64,000 bases of DNA from Diplolepis rosae (lineage: Eukaryota > Arthropoda > Insecta > Hymenoptera > Diplolepididae), in NCBI GenBank assembly GCA_030998225.1, contig JAPYXD010000704.1:9486001-9550000 (forward strand). The letters run 5' to 3'. Shown here piece by piece: positions 33,071-44,663 of this stretch. The notes under the pieces are model-generated. The model did no database searches and was not told the DNA's origin. It was given only the letters and a program-made list of their open reading frames with translations. Position 1 is the first letter of the stretch. Each line of letters opens with the position of its first letter. The position numbers and the translations under genes were made by a program.

Positions 33071-35632
33071 TACTTTGAAGGCGGAAAAATGAATATTGAT
33101 GAATAGATAAAAATTGTGCGTTTTATTTAACTATTTCCGGTACTTTTTTGACACAATGTATATGCCCGCATTTCTACCTTATGATGAAAAAATGAATACG
33201 TTATGCGTATATATTCATTTTCTGCAAGGAAATAATGCGGTCACTGAATTTCCGTGCTCTGGAATGCTCTTGTATATTTATTTTTTTCTGCACTAGTCCG
33301 ACACTGGAGAAAAATTCCTAACAAATATGGGGAATTCTAAAACTCCTGACTTTATAATAGTAAAACTAAATTTCGCTGTTTATTCCGCTAAACGGAGTAA
33401 GAATGGGATGAAAATTGACAGATTCCATGGCAGATATATTATTGTCAGTGGCAAGAGAGTTGAAGGGTAACACCCATTTGACTTCCTGAAATTAAAGGCC
33501 TGTTTGGGGATTTTTTTTAAGAAACTCAAAGTGTTTATAAAAATACAATAAAACTTATTTATTATATATATTAAAGAACAAAATGCTTTTTTATGTTAAT
33601 ATATTTAAAAATGGCGACGTGACAGCTGATGATCGGCAGTGCAACAAAAAATTTAGTTTTTTTAGTTCAAAAGATAATGAAATACATAGCCGTTTTAAGG
33701 AATGTGCATTTTCAATAAAATGGCATCAATTAACAGTAAAACATAAATTTTCAACCAAAAATTTCGTTACTTAAAGTTACACAGAAAATCGAGATAACAA
33801 TATTTTAAAAGATCCTACGTATTTTACCATAGAAATATCTGACGATTAAATGACAAAAAGTATTCAAGTAGTTGGTTGAAAATTGATGGAGCTAAAGTGC
33901 TCACCGATTTTAAAAATGCTGTTTCGAGAAAAACGCGTTTAAATGTTTCTTACTGTTTACTCGTGAATAAAAACTTTGGATATCGTTTTATGCAAACTTT
34001 CTTTAAAAAATGTTACATTGCAAAATTTGTGCATAGTGAAGTCAGAAGAAAATAAATTTGTGAAGAAAGAGTCGGAAAAATTGCACAGAGTGCAGATTGT
34101 AGAAACTCTGAATTTGTATTTTAACAAAACTATACTATAATGGAAAGAGAATCGAGGAAACCTTCTTTTGATGGAGCACAATTTTGTTTTCTACATGAAA
34201 AAAGCTCTGAGAGTATCGAAAGCCTTAACGTGACCACATGAAGCAGAAAAGAGAACCTTGTTTTTGAAGGTGATGAATTACTGGAACAAAATCTGCTAAA
34301 ATTTTTCTCTCGATTTTTTGTATTCTAACTTGGCGTAGTATCTAAATCGTTCCTATGAAAAAAATGTTTAAAGTTTATGTTATAATGTTAGAATTTATGT
34401 TGGCAATTGATTAACGTACCCTGTGGAGCTTTGATTTATTATTACTACACTTCCTTCATATCAACGTGGAAGTAAAGCGATTTGGAAAAAGGTGACTGTC
34501 TTTATCTTCGTAGGCAGATATCCTCCTCGTAATCTCCCTTGTTTACGTACTTTCCTCTCATCTTCTTGTCTTAGCCATATTAATGCGGGACTTAGAAACA
34601 GGTTTAACTGCATCACAAGCTGCTTTATAATTCCGTCAAGTACAAAAATAACTTCTCGATTGTTTCATGTTTGATATTATTCCAATATTTTTCCATTCAA
34701 GAATTAAAGGTGAAATAGTAATTTGATTAGGCCACATAAGATTTTTATTGAATTTAGTAAAAAGTCCAAATATTCTGACATTCATAGTGAATTAAAATTA
34801 TATTAAATTAGTGAATTGCAAAGTTTATAAACGCTGTTGCGTTCTGTATGTCATATTTACACATCTGTCGAAACAGGTCATAATGAAACTAAGACACTTA
34901 TTCTAACTTATCTTTCAATTTAGTAATGATCCATTCATTCAAGGACAGTGTGATCCACATTGGTAAAAGGACAAATTGCAAGCAGCTTTCATAACGAACG
35001 AGAGTAATCAACGCTTTGTAAACAGAAGTAGAACGAGTTGCTGCTTCAACTTTCAAAAGAGCTTTTGCAAATAATTATATTCGAAATTTAACAAAACGAC
35101 ACCGCTACTTGGATATTATTAGAAAAAAATCATAAAGAATATAAAATTGGATTGTTTATTGGAAAAATAATAGAAGAAATAATTCAATTAAAATAATCCC
35201 TTTGTATGAGAAAAATTTTGGTCCTGTTATGCCTTGAGTATCATTTCTGAACCTTATTAAAATATTTGTAAACTTTTTACGTTCTCGAATTAAGTTTATT
35301 TGGAAAAGTTATATATTTTAATAATTAGAGAAGAAGTTTATGGAGAGTTACAAGTAAAATTTTGTGTTCTGGTAATTAGTGATCTTGTCGTGAAACAAAC
35401 ATGAAATTTTCCCTCTTGCAACTTACTCACCTTCTGGCGAACTTTTGCTTCTTAATTTGTACGAACAGTCTTTTAACTTGCAGACCTCGGTTTTAGATAT
35501 AAAAGTTTCAAAAGTCACGAAGCTTCCAAACTTTTGCATTATATTTTGTTTAATTGAATGATATAGCGGAAATTGTATTTACTGGAAATTTTAATAATAG
35601 GATTTTTGAATACCCGATATAAAAAGATCCTA
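33071..35632. other. 2.5 kb without a recognised feature
   Basis: AT-rich throughout. Frames at 33583-33774 and 33957-34181 show no domain. A CAC-like end CACTGGAGAAAAATTCC occurs at 33302 but no partner was found. Confidence 0.35.
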
Positions 35633-35862
35633 CACGGAGAAACTCTTCATTGTAAAATATAGTATTATTATATTTATCTTTACTAAAAGTCAATAGGAAG
35701 CGAGGATATAGTAATAAAACTAATTTTATTTACCATAGTGATAGGAGGAAATATTTATTCTGAACCAATTGTAAATAGAGTATAACTTTATAAATTACCA
35801 TTGAGAATTGGAAAGATTAATATCTTTGATAGCAGATTTAAACTAGAAATAAGTGATACCTA

Positions 35863-37107
35863 AAGGGTTTTCCAATAGGGACATAACAATTTCGTATCTT
35901 TATATGAACGCACCCTTAAACTTCTTTAATGAACTGTCAATGTCAAAACGTTAGTTAAAGTCAACATTTTCATCATGGTAAAGTTCACGAACCAGCAACG
36001 TTTGGAAATTATTAAAAATTACTACCGAAATTCTGAGTCGGTGGTCGCAACTATAAGAGCGCTTACTCCAATTATCGGGCGTAATAATCGTCCCCCCCCG
36101 ACAGGCTGTGCGTGCTATAGTGGATAAATTCGAGACCAAATTTACACTATTGGACGTTCCGGTGCCAAAAAGACGTCGTATTGCTCGAAGCAAAGAAATA
36201 ATCACAGCCGTAAGTGCATCGATTCAAAATGAGCCAAATCAGTCGATTCCACGTCGTCCTCAAGAATTGGGCATCGCTCAAACGACACTGTGGCGTATTA
36301 TGCGAAAAAGAACTTGGCCTACATGCTTTCAAGATTAAATTGAATCAAGAAGTAAAGCTACTTGATCATTTGAAACGCCGAAACTGCTCCAATTGGACTC
36401 TGGCAAAGCTTGAAGAAAATTAAGAATTTGATCGAAAAATCATCTTCAGCGATGAAGCTCATTTCTGGCTCAATGGCTTTGTTAATAAGCAAAATATGCG
36501 TTATTGGTCAGCAACAAACCCAAATGTGCTTCTTGAGACACCGTTGCATCCGCAAAAAGTGACTGTTTGGTGCGGTTTTCATGCCGGAGGTGTGATTGGG
36601 CCGTATTTTTTCGTGGATGAAAACGACCGTCATGTTACCGTCAATGGAGAGCGCTATCGTGCTATGTTGGAAGATTATTTGTGGCCAGAATTGGATGAAC
36701 TTGCAATAAACGATATGTGCTTTCAAGAAGACGGTGCCACTAGCCACACAGCACGCGTCACAATCGATTTATTGAAAGGCAAATTCGGTGAACGTGTTAT
36801 CTCGAGAAATGGTCCGGTCGAATGGCCGCCTCGTTCATGCGATCTAACGCCATTGGATTTCTTTTTATGGGGCCATATCAAGTCACTGGTCTATGCCAAC
36901 AAGCCAGCAACTTTAGAGTGGTGGAAAATTGGGTCCAAAGAATCGACCGCTGTAAACGGTCTCGTGGTGGTCATATGACCGATATCGAATTTCATTCATA
37001 AAATGTAATGCTTGTACTGCACCCACAATAAATTTGAACTCGATATCTCAAATATATCTGTGTTTTATTCATAGATTAAATTTTTATGTCCCTATTGGAA
37101 AACCCTT
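35863..37107 (+). mobile_element. complete D,D41D mariner-like element with TA duplication
   Basis: TIRs AAGGGTTTTCCAATAGGGAC at 35863 and the inverted copy ending at 37107 are virtually identical over at least 24 bp. TA flanks both ends (35861-35862, 37108-37109). Length is 1,245 bp, normal for the group. It carries one broken transposase. The near-identity of the TIRs contrasts with the damaged gene. Confidence 0.92.
35975..37000 (+). pseudogene. D,D41D (rosa-type) mariner transposase, broken
   Basis: From the ATG at 35975 the protein starts VKFTNQQRLEIIKNYYRN. A run of eight C at about 36092 shifts the frame, after which QAVRAIVDKFETKF, IPRRPQELGIAQTTLWRIM (HTH) and RKRTW follow. A second frameshift lies before 36340. 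In the last frame a TAA at 36421-36423 precedes FDRKIIFSDEAHFWLNGFVN (first Asp), LHPQKVTVWCGFHAGG and FQEDGATSHTA (second Asp). CDLTPLDFFLWG gives the third Asp, with 41 residues between the second and third. A late frameshift at about 36920 separates the usual C-terminus (CKRSRGGH). D,D41D spacing is that of the rosa family first known from Ceratitis rosa. All three catalytic residues are intact, but the gene has three frameshifts and one stop. Confidence 0.9.
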
Positions 37108-37115
37108 TATATAAA

Positions 37116-38714
37116 TGAGTCGAAATTTGCCAAGTGAGCCACTCATTTTGATTAAGTTTGAAAAATCAACATCAAGTATTTTTTTTAAAATTTCAGAGTC
37201 ATTGTAATAAGTTCTGATGTGCTGTATAATTTGATTCAATTTGTTTAACAATATTTTTGTAACTTGAATATTTATGCATTCTTCTACTGAAAACAATATT
37301 ATAAGAAAACCGATGCAGCAAATTAAGTCCAAATTTTTTTCCAGATCAATTAATGAATGCTTTTCGAAACAAAATTTTTTATTTTCATTTATCATAATTA
37401 TTTATGCACTTTTAATAACTTTTTTTTTAAACAAATGGATATTTCAATGTGTTCTCTAACGAATAGAAGAGGGTTTTTTTCTCTAATGTATGAAATATTT
37501 ATCAAAGTTTGTGAATCCGTTTGCACTTTTTTGTGATCGCGATCGGCTGCCGAGAAATTTGAATTTAAGTAGCCCGATGAGCGCGGCAGTGTCCAGCACA
37601 GCTCGAGCGGGAGCAATGCTTGGGTGGTAATTACAATTTAGAGGTATAGAGATTTAAAACTATTTATATATTTGAAATAACATTAACAATGTAAGTATCA
37701 TCAACTGAAAATATTTTACAAGCTATTTTTGAACTTTTCAAAGGTCTGAATGAATGATACTGCCGCGTATTTTTCACCCTCACAGCTCTCTCAAAACGTA
37801 ATTTTAATTTTTTTTCGTGAGCTTAATTTTCTTTTTTAGATCAAAACCCGAATGAAATGTTTTTAAAAAACCCTTACGCCCACTCAAAAAGACTAGAAAG
37901 AGTCGTGGTGTGTTTATCGTTAATTCTCTGCAAACTAGCCTTATATACAAGTCTTTTAACCGTTCCTCCTACACTATTACAAGCTCCTTTGCCATGAGAA
38001 GTGGCAAAAAAATGCCACTCGCCTGCTAACCCGAAATTACTTTCATGTTCTGCCAAATTAAGAAGGTTATACTTAGTATAACCTATTAATTTATAAACTT
38101 ATTATGTATATTATATTTATTATTATATGTATAACCTTATTAAATTGGCAGAGCATGAAAGTGATTTCGGGATAGCAGCCGATCGTGATCACAAAAAAGT
38201 GCAAACGGATTCACAAACTTTGACAAATATTTCATACGTTAGAGAAAAAACCCCGCTATTTTTCGATAGAGTATTGGTTCAAGAGAGGGGGTTTTTATTT
38301 TTAATAGGTATGCCTAGACTCGTCCTAGGAGAGTCCTGTGCAACGTCTTTAAAAGATTTTGCCATTTTTCCTCCTCACCAAAAAAAAAATGTCCATTTGT
38401 TTAAAACAAACTTATTAAGAATACATAAATAATCATAATAAATGATAATAAAAAATATAGTGTCGATAAGCACTCATTAATTGATTTGGAATAAAGTTTT
38501 GTCTTAAGTTGATGCAACGGTTTTCCTATAATATTGTTTTCAGTGAAATAGTGCATGAATATTCAAGTTACAATAATATTGTTAAACAAATTGAATCAAA
38601 CTATATAGCACATCAGAACTTATTACAATGACTCTAAACTTTGTTTTAAAATACTTGATGTTGATTTTTAAAACTTAATCAAAATGAGTGGCTCACTTGG
38701 CAAATTTGGACTCA
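37116..38714. repeat. 1.6 kb foldback with nested palindromes
   Basis: TGAGTCGAAATTTGCCAAGT at 37116 is inverted at 38714 (ACTTGGCAAATTTGGACTCA). The arms stay complementary through AGTGAGCCACTCATTTTGAT, CAACATCAAGTATT and TTGTTTAACAATATT. They continue to GTGAATCCGTTTGCACTTTT / TGATCGCGATCGGCTGCC near 37505-37555 and 38170-38215. A further inverted pair lies in the centre: CTAACCCGAAATTACTTTCA with CATGTTCTGCCAAATT (about 38025-38065) against AATTTGGCAGA-type and GATTTCGGGATAGCAGC sequence (about 38135-38180). The sequence thus folds on itself at two scales. It starts 7 bp after the mariner's TA duplication. Confidence 0.7.
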
Positions 38715-39650
38715 GATAAAAAGTAAAACTATCAATGCAAGAATTAGTCTTTTGAATTGTATAAATTGCAAAATAGTTTGGAAAAATTACCATTGTCAAT
38801 AGTAATGAACAATGAAGAAAGAAAGACTTGAATATTTTGGAATCGAATTCTTTATATTTTGGAACAGTATTTGTCGGTACCCGATATAGTAATATATTTT
38901 TTACATTTGAATTTCGCGGCTTTCTAACTTACGATTTTTGCTAAGAGAGACTACCGAGCTTCTTCTCACAAATTGTAAAAGTTTTCACAGTTCAGTATAT
39001 AATGAAGTTGCTACATTGTAATTGTGATATAACTGCGATGAGTTTATGAATGTGTACGTTGTGCGGTTAGGTTAAGTTGCGTTAAATTAGTATTTGAGCG
39101 TGTATTGGTATGTTTACTATTTATATTGATACGTTTATACGTGTATGTGTATATAATTATGTTTATAAATACTCTCTCTATGTTGCTCACAAAATCTAAT
39201 AAGAACTATGGCAAAATTTACGGAAGACTGAATTTTGTTTATTATGAAGATGCAATTATTCCCTATTTCCGATAGGAAAAGTTATAAAAATGGTTCCACT
39301 ATCTCCAAAAGACTATGGTAATTAGGTTAGATAGAAGATGTGACTCTACTATTGTCTTTTGTAAACTTAACATTCTTTTTTAGGAATTAATGAAAAATTT
39401 ATTGGGTTTACTTCAATAATTCGTTCGATGTGTCGATCACGATTTTACTATTTCAGGAAATAAAACTTGCTTTTGTTTTTAGGCATAAGTACAATTATTT
39501 CACCATTTTTTCCAATATTATTAGTAACTCCATAGTTTAATATTCAAAATAGTAATTTCTAAAAAACTGACGTTATATCCTAGTTTCCTATTGAATTTAG
39601 TAAAAATAAATATAATAATACTAAATTTTACAATGAAGAGTTTCTCCGTG

Positions 39651-40707
39651 TATAGAAAGCGTTCCATAGATATTCTACGAGAATTCCTATAAGGATTTCC
39701 ATAACAATTTTTCTGTTGTCTTTAAGTCGAATTGCATTTCATTCAATTAATTCTATATGCATAAATTAGATTTAAGATAAAGTTATGAGCAAACAAGTAC
39801 TTTTAATAGCCTTCTAAATGCAAATTGAAATCTCAATCAGAAATTCTGGCTTTCATTAATTTATGTGTTCTTTCGAACGTTTGTCTTCCGCATTTATAAA
39901 AATGTCTATTCCAATTTGGTATTGAATTGATGAATATCTCCATCGTATTAGTGCAGCTTTACTGGTGCAATTTCTAATAAGTCTTCTACGTTTCGTCTTA
40001 TAAGATAGAACTCTTCGCCTAACCAAACTCTCTTTAGGGTAATTCCCCATTACTCTTCGTAAATTACCTGCAGTCTTGTTTGGTTCATGCCCGAGGTGAA
40101 TATTAATTTTACCAACAAAATTTTCATGATAATTAAGCGTTTGGTGAATTGAGTAGGAGGTTGAGAGGCTTTAACGCGGTATCAGATTTATCTCGTGAGA
40201 AACGTTTACTATATACGCTTGAAAAATATTTAGTTAATTTAAACAAATTTTAGTTGGTTTAAGATAGTTGTCGTGTCAAAATTAGGTCTCTAGAAAAAAA
40301 GTCTTCTATGATTGTAGGACTTGAAATGATATTATTAGTCGTGTCTTATAACTGAAAAAACATTATTTTTCCATGAAAAAAAATTTGAAACTTACGGAAA
40401 ACAACATTTTTATTAATGTTTTTTGTAATAGAATTTTCCTTACTATAATTTCTTACCAACTTTTAAGAAATGATTGATTTTCATAAATCATGACTCATTT
40501 TTTCGGGAAAAATATTATCTGCAGTTCTACTTTTTCCAATTTTAAAAGTAAACCTTTTAGTGGCTGAAGTTTTGAAAAGAATGTGTTGTAGAGAATATTT
40601 TTCCCGCAAAATTGAGCCATGATTTATAAAAATCCAATCACTTTTAAAATAATGTTTTTTCTTTCATAAGACACGACTGATAATATAATTTCAAGTCTGA
40701 AAATAAT
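39651..40707. other. no feature seen
   Basis: AT-rich sequence; the block GTTGTCGTGTCAAAATTAGG (about 40267) recurs in diverged form near 51085 (GTTGTCGTGACAAAAAACAGG), with about 350 bp of loosely similar sequence after each, so an old dispersed repeat is probable. Confidence 0.4.
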
Positions 40708-41702
40708 TCTAATGAATTACATGATTAAAAAAATGTATTCCCTTCTAAATATCTCAACAACGAAAAACAATCGTAGACTTTATTTCAACAAAAGATTTTG
40801 CATTTTAACGCTTATTTCGTATCTTACGTATTTTGGTTAAAAAATGGAACTTTTGTCTTTCAATAGTGTTTTTTAAAACCAAAACATATTTTGTCTAAAA
40901 AATAGAATTTTTGCTTTTTAATCGTATTTTTTTGAAATTAAAACGAAAAATATACATTTCATCAGAAACTGCGTCGGATAAAGTTTCTAGACCTTCCTGA
41001 AACGAACAATTTTATATTTTAACGTTTTTTCCGTATTTCACATATCCTGGTTAAAAAATTAAACTTTCGATTTTCAATAGTTTTTTTTTTTTTAATTACT
41101 AGGGGGCTTTGCCCCCTGCTCGCTTCTCTCGCCAACCCACCACGGCGGCGCCATCTGTGATCGAATCGGTGATCAAGACTGCCATCGGCGCGGCGCCTTT
41201 TCCAGTGATCCCAGAAGGTGGGAGCTGGCAGCCTCCACCACGAATCACTGGCCAATTGCGGTGAGAATAAAAGCAGTCGCCCTCACGAAAACTTTTTTGT
41301 ATTATGGAGAGAAAAAGAAAAATATACATCTTATGAAAACATGTTGCGATTCTTTGTAGATATTTTTGCATGTAAACAATTTTGTATTGCAATTGCAATT
41401 TTTGATTTGAAAAAAAAAGAATTTCGAAAATAAAAAATGATCTTATTTTTACAATTTTAGTCGGATGTGTCTGCTTAACGAACTCGTACTTCTTTTGGGC
41501 CCTCAAGATGTGTGCCTTTCAATCCAATCCGATAAATCTATCGAAAGTTATCGTGTCCACAGACGTCGGACAGACAGATAGATTAACACTTCCGTATAAA
41601 CCATTTTTTCTGACTCAGGGGGTCTAAAAACATAAGGATTTTAGTAAAATTCCGAAAGGGATTTTTCGCATAAAATCAATACATTCTCATATTATGAGAA
41701 TG
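40708..41702 (+). mobile_element. Helentron-like repeat, diverged copy with an insertion
   Basis: Starts with AATGAATTACATGATTAAAA as in other copies and follows AATCGTAGACTTTATTTCA, GTAAATTTTC-type blocks, GTCGGACAGACAG and the 3' hairpin CATTCTCATATTATGAGAATG. It is more diverged than the copies at 53.8-56.5 and 62-63.4 kb. The family alignment is interrupted at 41099-41288 by a GC-rich 190 bp insert. Confidence 0.7.
41099..41288 (-). mobile_element. 190 bp Helitron-like insert (TC...CTAG)
   Basis: On the minus strand it begins TCGTGAGGGCGACTGC and ends with a hairpin GGGGGCAAAGCCCCC immediately followed by TAG, then T. A 5' TC, a GC hairpin close to the 3' end and a CTRR terminus without target duplication are Helitron hallmarks. 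The 5' flanking base is T rather than the canonical A. The GC content is sharply above that of the host repeat, whose sequence resumes on both sides. Non-autonomous. The open frames in it are not considered genes. Confidence 0.6.
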
Positions 41703-42559
41703 TAAGAGAATGCTTGAAATTAAGAGAGTTTATTTTTTGTTACATCTTGAAGTTAATGGATTTGCAAACGTAAATTATAATTTTTATCGTGTAAATATAG
41801 GAAATCATCTTAAACGTTTTAATATACCGGAAATTAATTAGTCCGTTATAGAGACTTCTTTTGAATTAAAGATAACAAAAATATTGTTTCTGTTGCAGGT
41901 GAGTTTACCTCATGAGATATCTGTTTTCGAAATCTTATACATATTGTGTATATACTTGGAAAAATGTACCAAAAGTAAGTGAATTGATTTACATCATGAT
42001 TTCTAAGTTTGTTATTTTAAACATTCAATCAGAAAAAGATTGGTTGGATGAACTAAATAAATTCATTAATGTTCTAAGTTAACCAAAATTTTGGGTAATT
42101 GGTTTCTAAAACCAATTTCTTTTTCGAATTAAATAATTTGGTAAATTCAACAAACCATTTGTTTGAACAAATTATATCTTGTTCAATTGACTGAGATTTG
42201 TTTCAATTACTTTAATGTTTCTGTATACCCGCATGAAATGTGTTTAGAATAAAAAAAAAAAATTTTCTGAGTGCCCAAAAAAAACTGGTAAGATTAACTA
42301 GTTGACTGGTTGGCTGGAAAGTTTACCATTATTAGTAAGATTTACAGAAAGTTTGATACTTATTTTTACAACATGGATTTTTAGTAGATTCTACACAAAG
42401 ATTGCACACTAAACACAGTTACTAAAGAAGCAAATCCCGTCTTTTTGGCCAGCGCATAATATTTTACACGAGGCACTTTTTAATTTTCTTAAATTATGCC
42501 CGTTTATTGGGACTTATCCGGGGCAATAGCCACTAAACACAAAACTCCCCTTATTTCGC
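41703..42559. other. no gene; patch of TTAACCAAAATT / GGTTTC words
   Basis: From about 42030 to 42230 the words TTAACCAA, TTGGTTT, AATTTGGTAAATTC and CAACAAACC recur in both orientations, like the interiors at 50195-50600 and 51589-51817. No unambiguous ends were seen. Confidence 0.35.
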
Positions 42560-43480
42560 CCTCCAACCCATGACCACGGAACCGCGTTAGCTTTTAACTT
42601 TAGGGTCATGTTATATATGCGCCTTACGTTGAGTTTCGACTTTTTTCTTTACTACCTGTTCGGCTTCATACGCGGCCTCTTGAAGACTCTTTTTTAAGGG
42701 CTGCCTCCCAAAAACTCGCGCATGGCATTGTCTCCAGAATATGATCATCCCGGGGCTTATCTTCTCTTGCGGCGCAGAGGTAACACTGTGGTTTCCTTGT
42801 ACAGGACACCACAGTGTGCCCTTAATTGCCGCACCTCAGCAACTCCTGCTCTGAACAGGCCCTCGTCAATCAGTCATCATATGGCTAAAGCCAAGACAGC
42901 GATAGCACCGATTCACCGCCGTTTTCCTGCGCACTTTGCAGGAGTCCCATCCGATCTTAATCTGGGTCGCCTTGATCGCCCTTGTTTTAGGGCCCGTGCC
43001 TCCTCCAGAAGGACTTACGCTTTTCTGTTACCTCGAAAGGGTCTCTTAGAGGCACCTTCAATTATAGCTCAGATCCGTGATCGAAGAAGCCTCTCATAGT
43101 CTCCTCGACATCCCCGGTTCCAGTGCTGTGATTGATATCTGCAATCTCCACCTCAATTCGGAGGATAGGGGGTGGATAGACCGGCTGAAACCAATAATCT
43201 CCTTGAAGGCAGAATCTAGTATAAGCGTTTGCTTCCGTAGTTCCTTCCTGACTGCAAGCTCCACACACTCCTCTTCCTAAGAAGAGGCTTTTAGCCTCTT
43301 CTCCTCCGGCTCCCTTGCTGCCGCCTCCTCCGGGTAACTAGGCCGTTTTCGCAAGTCCGGGGTAAACCTCGCCTTGGGTTGTCAGGATGCCTGGCAGCTC
43401 TCCTCCCTAACATCCACTCGGCTTTTCTCAGCTGCCTCATTTATTCTTTTATCAGCTACTGTCTGCCCGAACAGATCCTC
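42560..43480 (-). pseudogene. R1/I-type LINE ORF1 (CCHC gag-like) remnant
   Basis: On the minus strand near 42890-42720 three zinc-knuckle blocks follow one another. The first is CYRCLGFSHMMTD followed by a stop where the last Cys is expected. The second, in another frame, is GHTVVSC and the third is PQCYLC...DDHILETMPC. Three CCHC knuckles near the C-terminus of ORF1 are typical of R1 and related I-superfamily LINEs of insects. Upstream (43480-42930 on the minus strand) are basic and Arg-rich frames, compatible with the rest of ORF1, but not individually recognisable. ORF2 (endonuclease, reverse transcriptase) is absent. The GC content is distinctly higher than the surroundings. The GC-rich open frames on the plus strand here are shadows. 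Confidence 0.7.
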
Positions 43481-43926
43481 CATGAACCGTAACCATTACT
43501 CCGCGAAACCAGAACGTGATCTGGAGGAATCATTACTGCGTTAGCAGTAACAGTTACTCCTCTATACCGAAAGCGTTTTTCCCGGTACAGTTCTCGTTGC
43601 ATGTAATATCGGTAGGGACGCCACTGAGTATAACAGTTGAGCGCATTGTGCCGAGTTTTTCAGATACGCGTGCCGTGTTTGTTATTTACCGAAAATCGAC
43701 ATCAAAAAGATATTTGAACAGAAAACTGCGCTGGCGGAAACGTTTGCGGATTGACTGCAGTAATAGTTACTGCGATTCCCGTTCTGGTCTCGCACCATAA
43801 CAGTTACTGCGCCCTCCGAAACCGCTCACGCTTAAATAGTAAACGCAACTGCTTTCTCGCACTGCGCGAGCTGCGCGAAACTGTTGCGGTTTTGGGAGTA
43901 ACCATTAAGGTTTACTTTTCTCCGTG
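43480..43926. mobile_element. CAC-ended element with AGTAAC words, left end lost
   Basis: The right end, read inverted, is CACGGAGAAAAGTAAACC followed inward by TTAATGGTTACTCC. The left side at about 43483 reads GAACCGTAACCATTACTCC, an inverted partner that lacks the outermost dozen bases. Between them CAGTAACAGTTACTC, CAGTAATAGTTACTGC and CATAACAGTTACTGC recur in both orientations. TA follows the right end. The left truncation coincides with the LINE remnant, suggesting insertion into or deletion with it. Confidence 0.5.
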
Positions 43927-44663
43927 TACTCGAACGAATCGGCCCAGCTTTCCACCCACTTCGAATCTACGAAGATGCTTCAACTGGTCCAGCATCTCAC
44001 TTATGCCGTCCCTGTTTGGAAGGAATATGTTCTTTTATGTCCTGCAGAAGGTCTCCATGTCCTTCACGATTGCTAATACTTCTTTTGTTTATGTATTGTT
44101 GCTCTGTGAAAAAAATTGATAAATCGCAATCGACATTTCTCTTAAAAATTTAATGCTGAGAATTTCTAAAAAACAAAATTCAAAATCGGTTAAGAAATAC
44201 GACCTGTAGCCGATTATGGACAGTAAATTCCTAATTCGGACCACTGTGAACCGAGACAAGAGAAGGCTCCAGCCGCTACCAAACAGCCAATGTATCTTTG
44301 CATACGAAAATTTTCGGCATGGCTGTCAAAATAAAGCAAACTGCTAACTGGTAGATCAAATATTCATAAATTGGCTACTATATTCAGTTCGAAGTTGATA
44401 ACAAGTTGAAGCTTGTATTATTAAACATTACTGACGCGTGATTGAGCAATGTTTAGTGGCCGAAATCTAGTTCCATTACCCTAATTTCACTGGGAGATGA
44501 AATTTAATTGTTTTTGTTTCAAGTTTAAAATACTATGACTTTTTAAATTTTGATAATTCTTTTAAAATTATCGTGTCCACAGACGACGGCAATGACAACG
44601 ACAGACAGAATGCGAGGTCTGTCCGGAAAATATCGGGCCTACCTTTATATCTCCGCGCTGGCG
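43927..44663. other. no gene; scrap of the Helentron-like repeat
   Basis: AATTATCGTGTCCACAGACG near 44567 followed by a CAGACAG run matches the copy at 40708-41702 near 41557. GAGGTCTGTCCGGAAAATAT at about 44613 is probably the TIR of the mariner that follows. Otherwise nothing recognised. Confidence 0.4.

Larger units (their letters stand above)
35633..39650. mobile_element. 4.0 kb CAC-ended element with ~100 bp TIRs, TA flanks
   Basis: The left end CACGGAGAAACTCTTCATTG and the inverted right end are identical over the first 27 or more bases and stay similar for about 100 bp (AGTATTATTATATTTAT, CAATAGGAA). TA flanks both ends (35631-35632, 39651-39652). Inside are a D,D41D mariner (35863-37107) starting 230 bp from the left end and a 1.6 kb foldback (37116-38714). 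Without these the element would be about 1.2 kb. No transposase other than the mariner was recognised. Confidence 0.75.

Noticed and set aside
39060..39080. GGTTAGGTTAAG considered as a telomeric TTAGG repeat
   Set aside because: Only one or two units; no array.
42722..43099. 125-codon plus-strand frame in GC-rich DNA, considered as host exon or bacterial contaminant
   Set aside because: The minus strand carries CCHC knuckles of a LINE ORF1; the plus-strand frame is its shadow.
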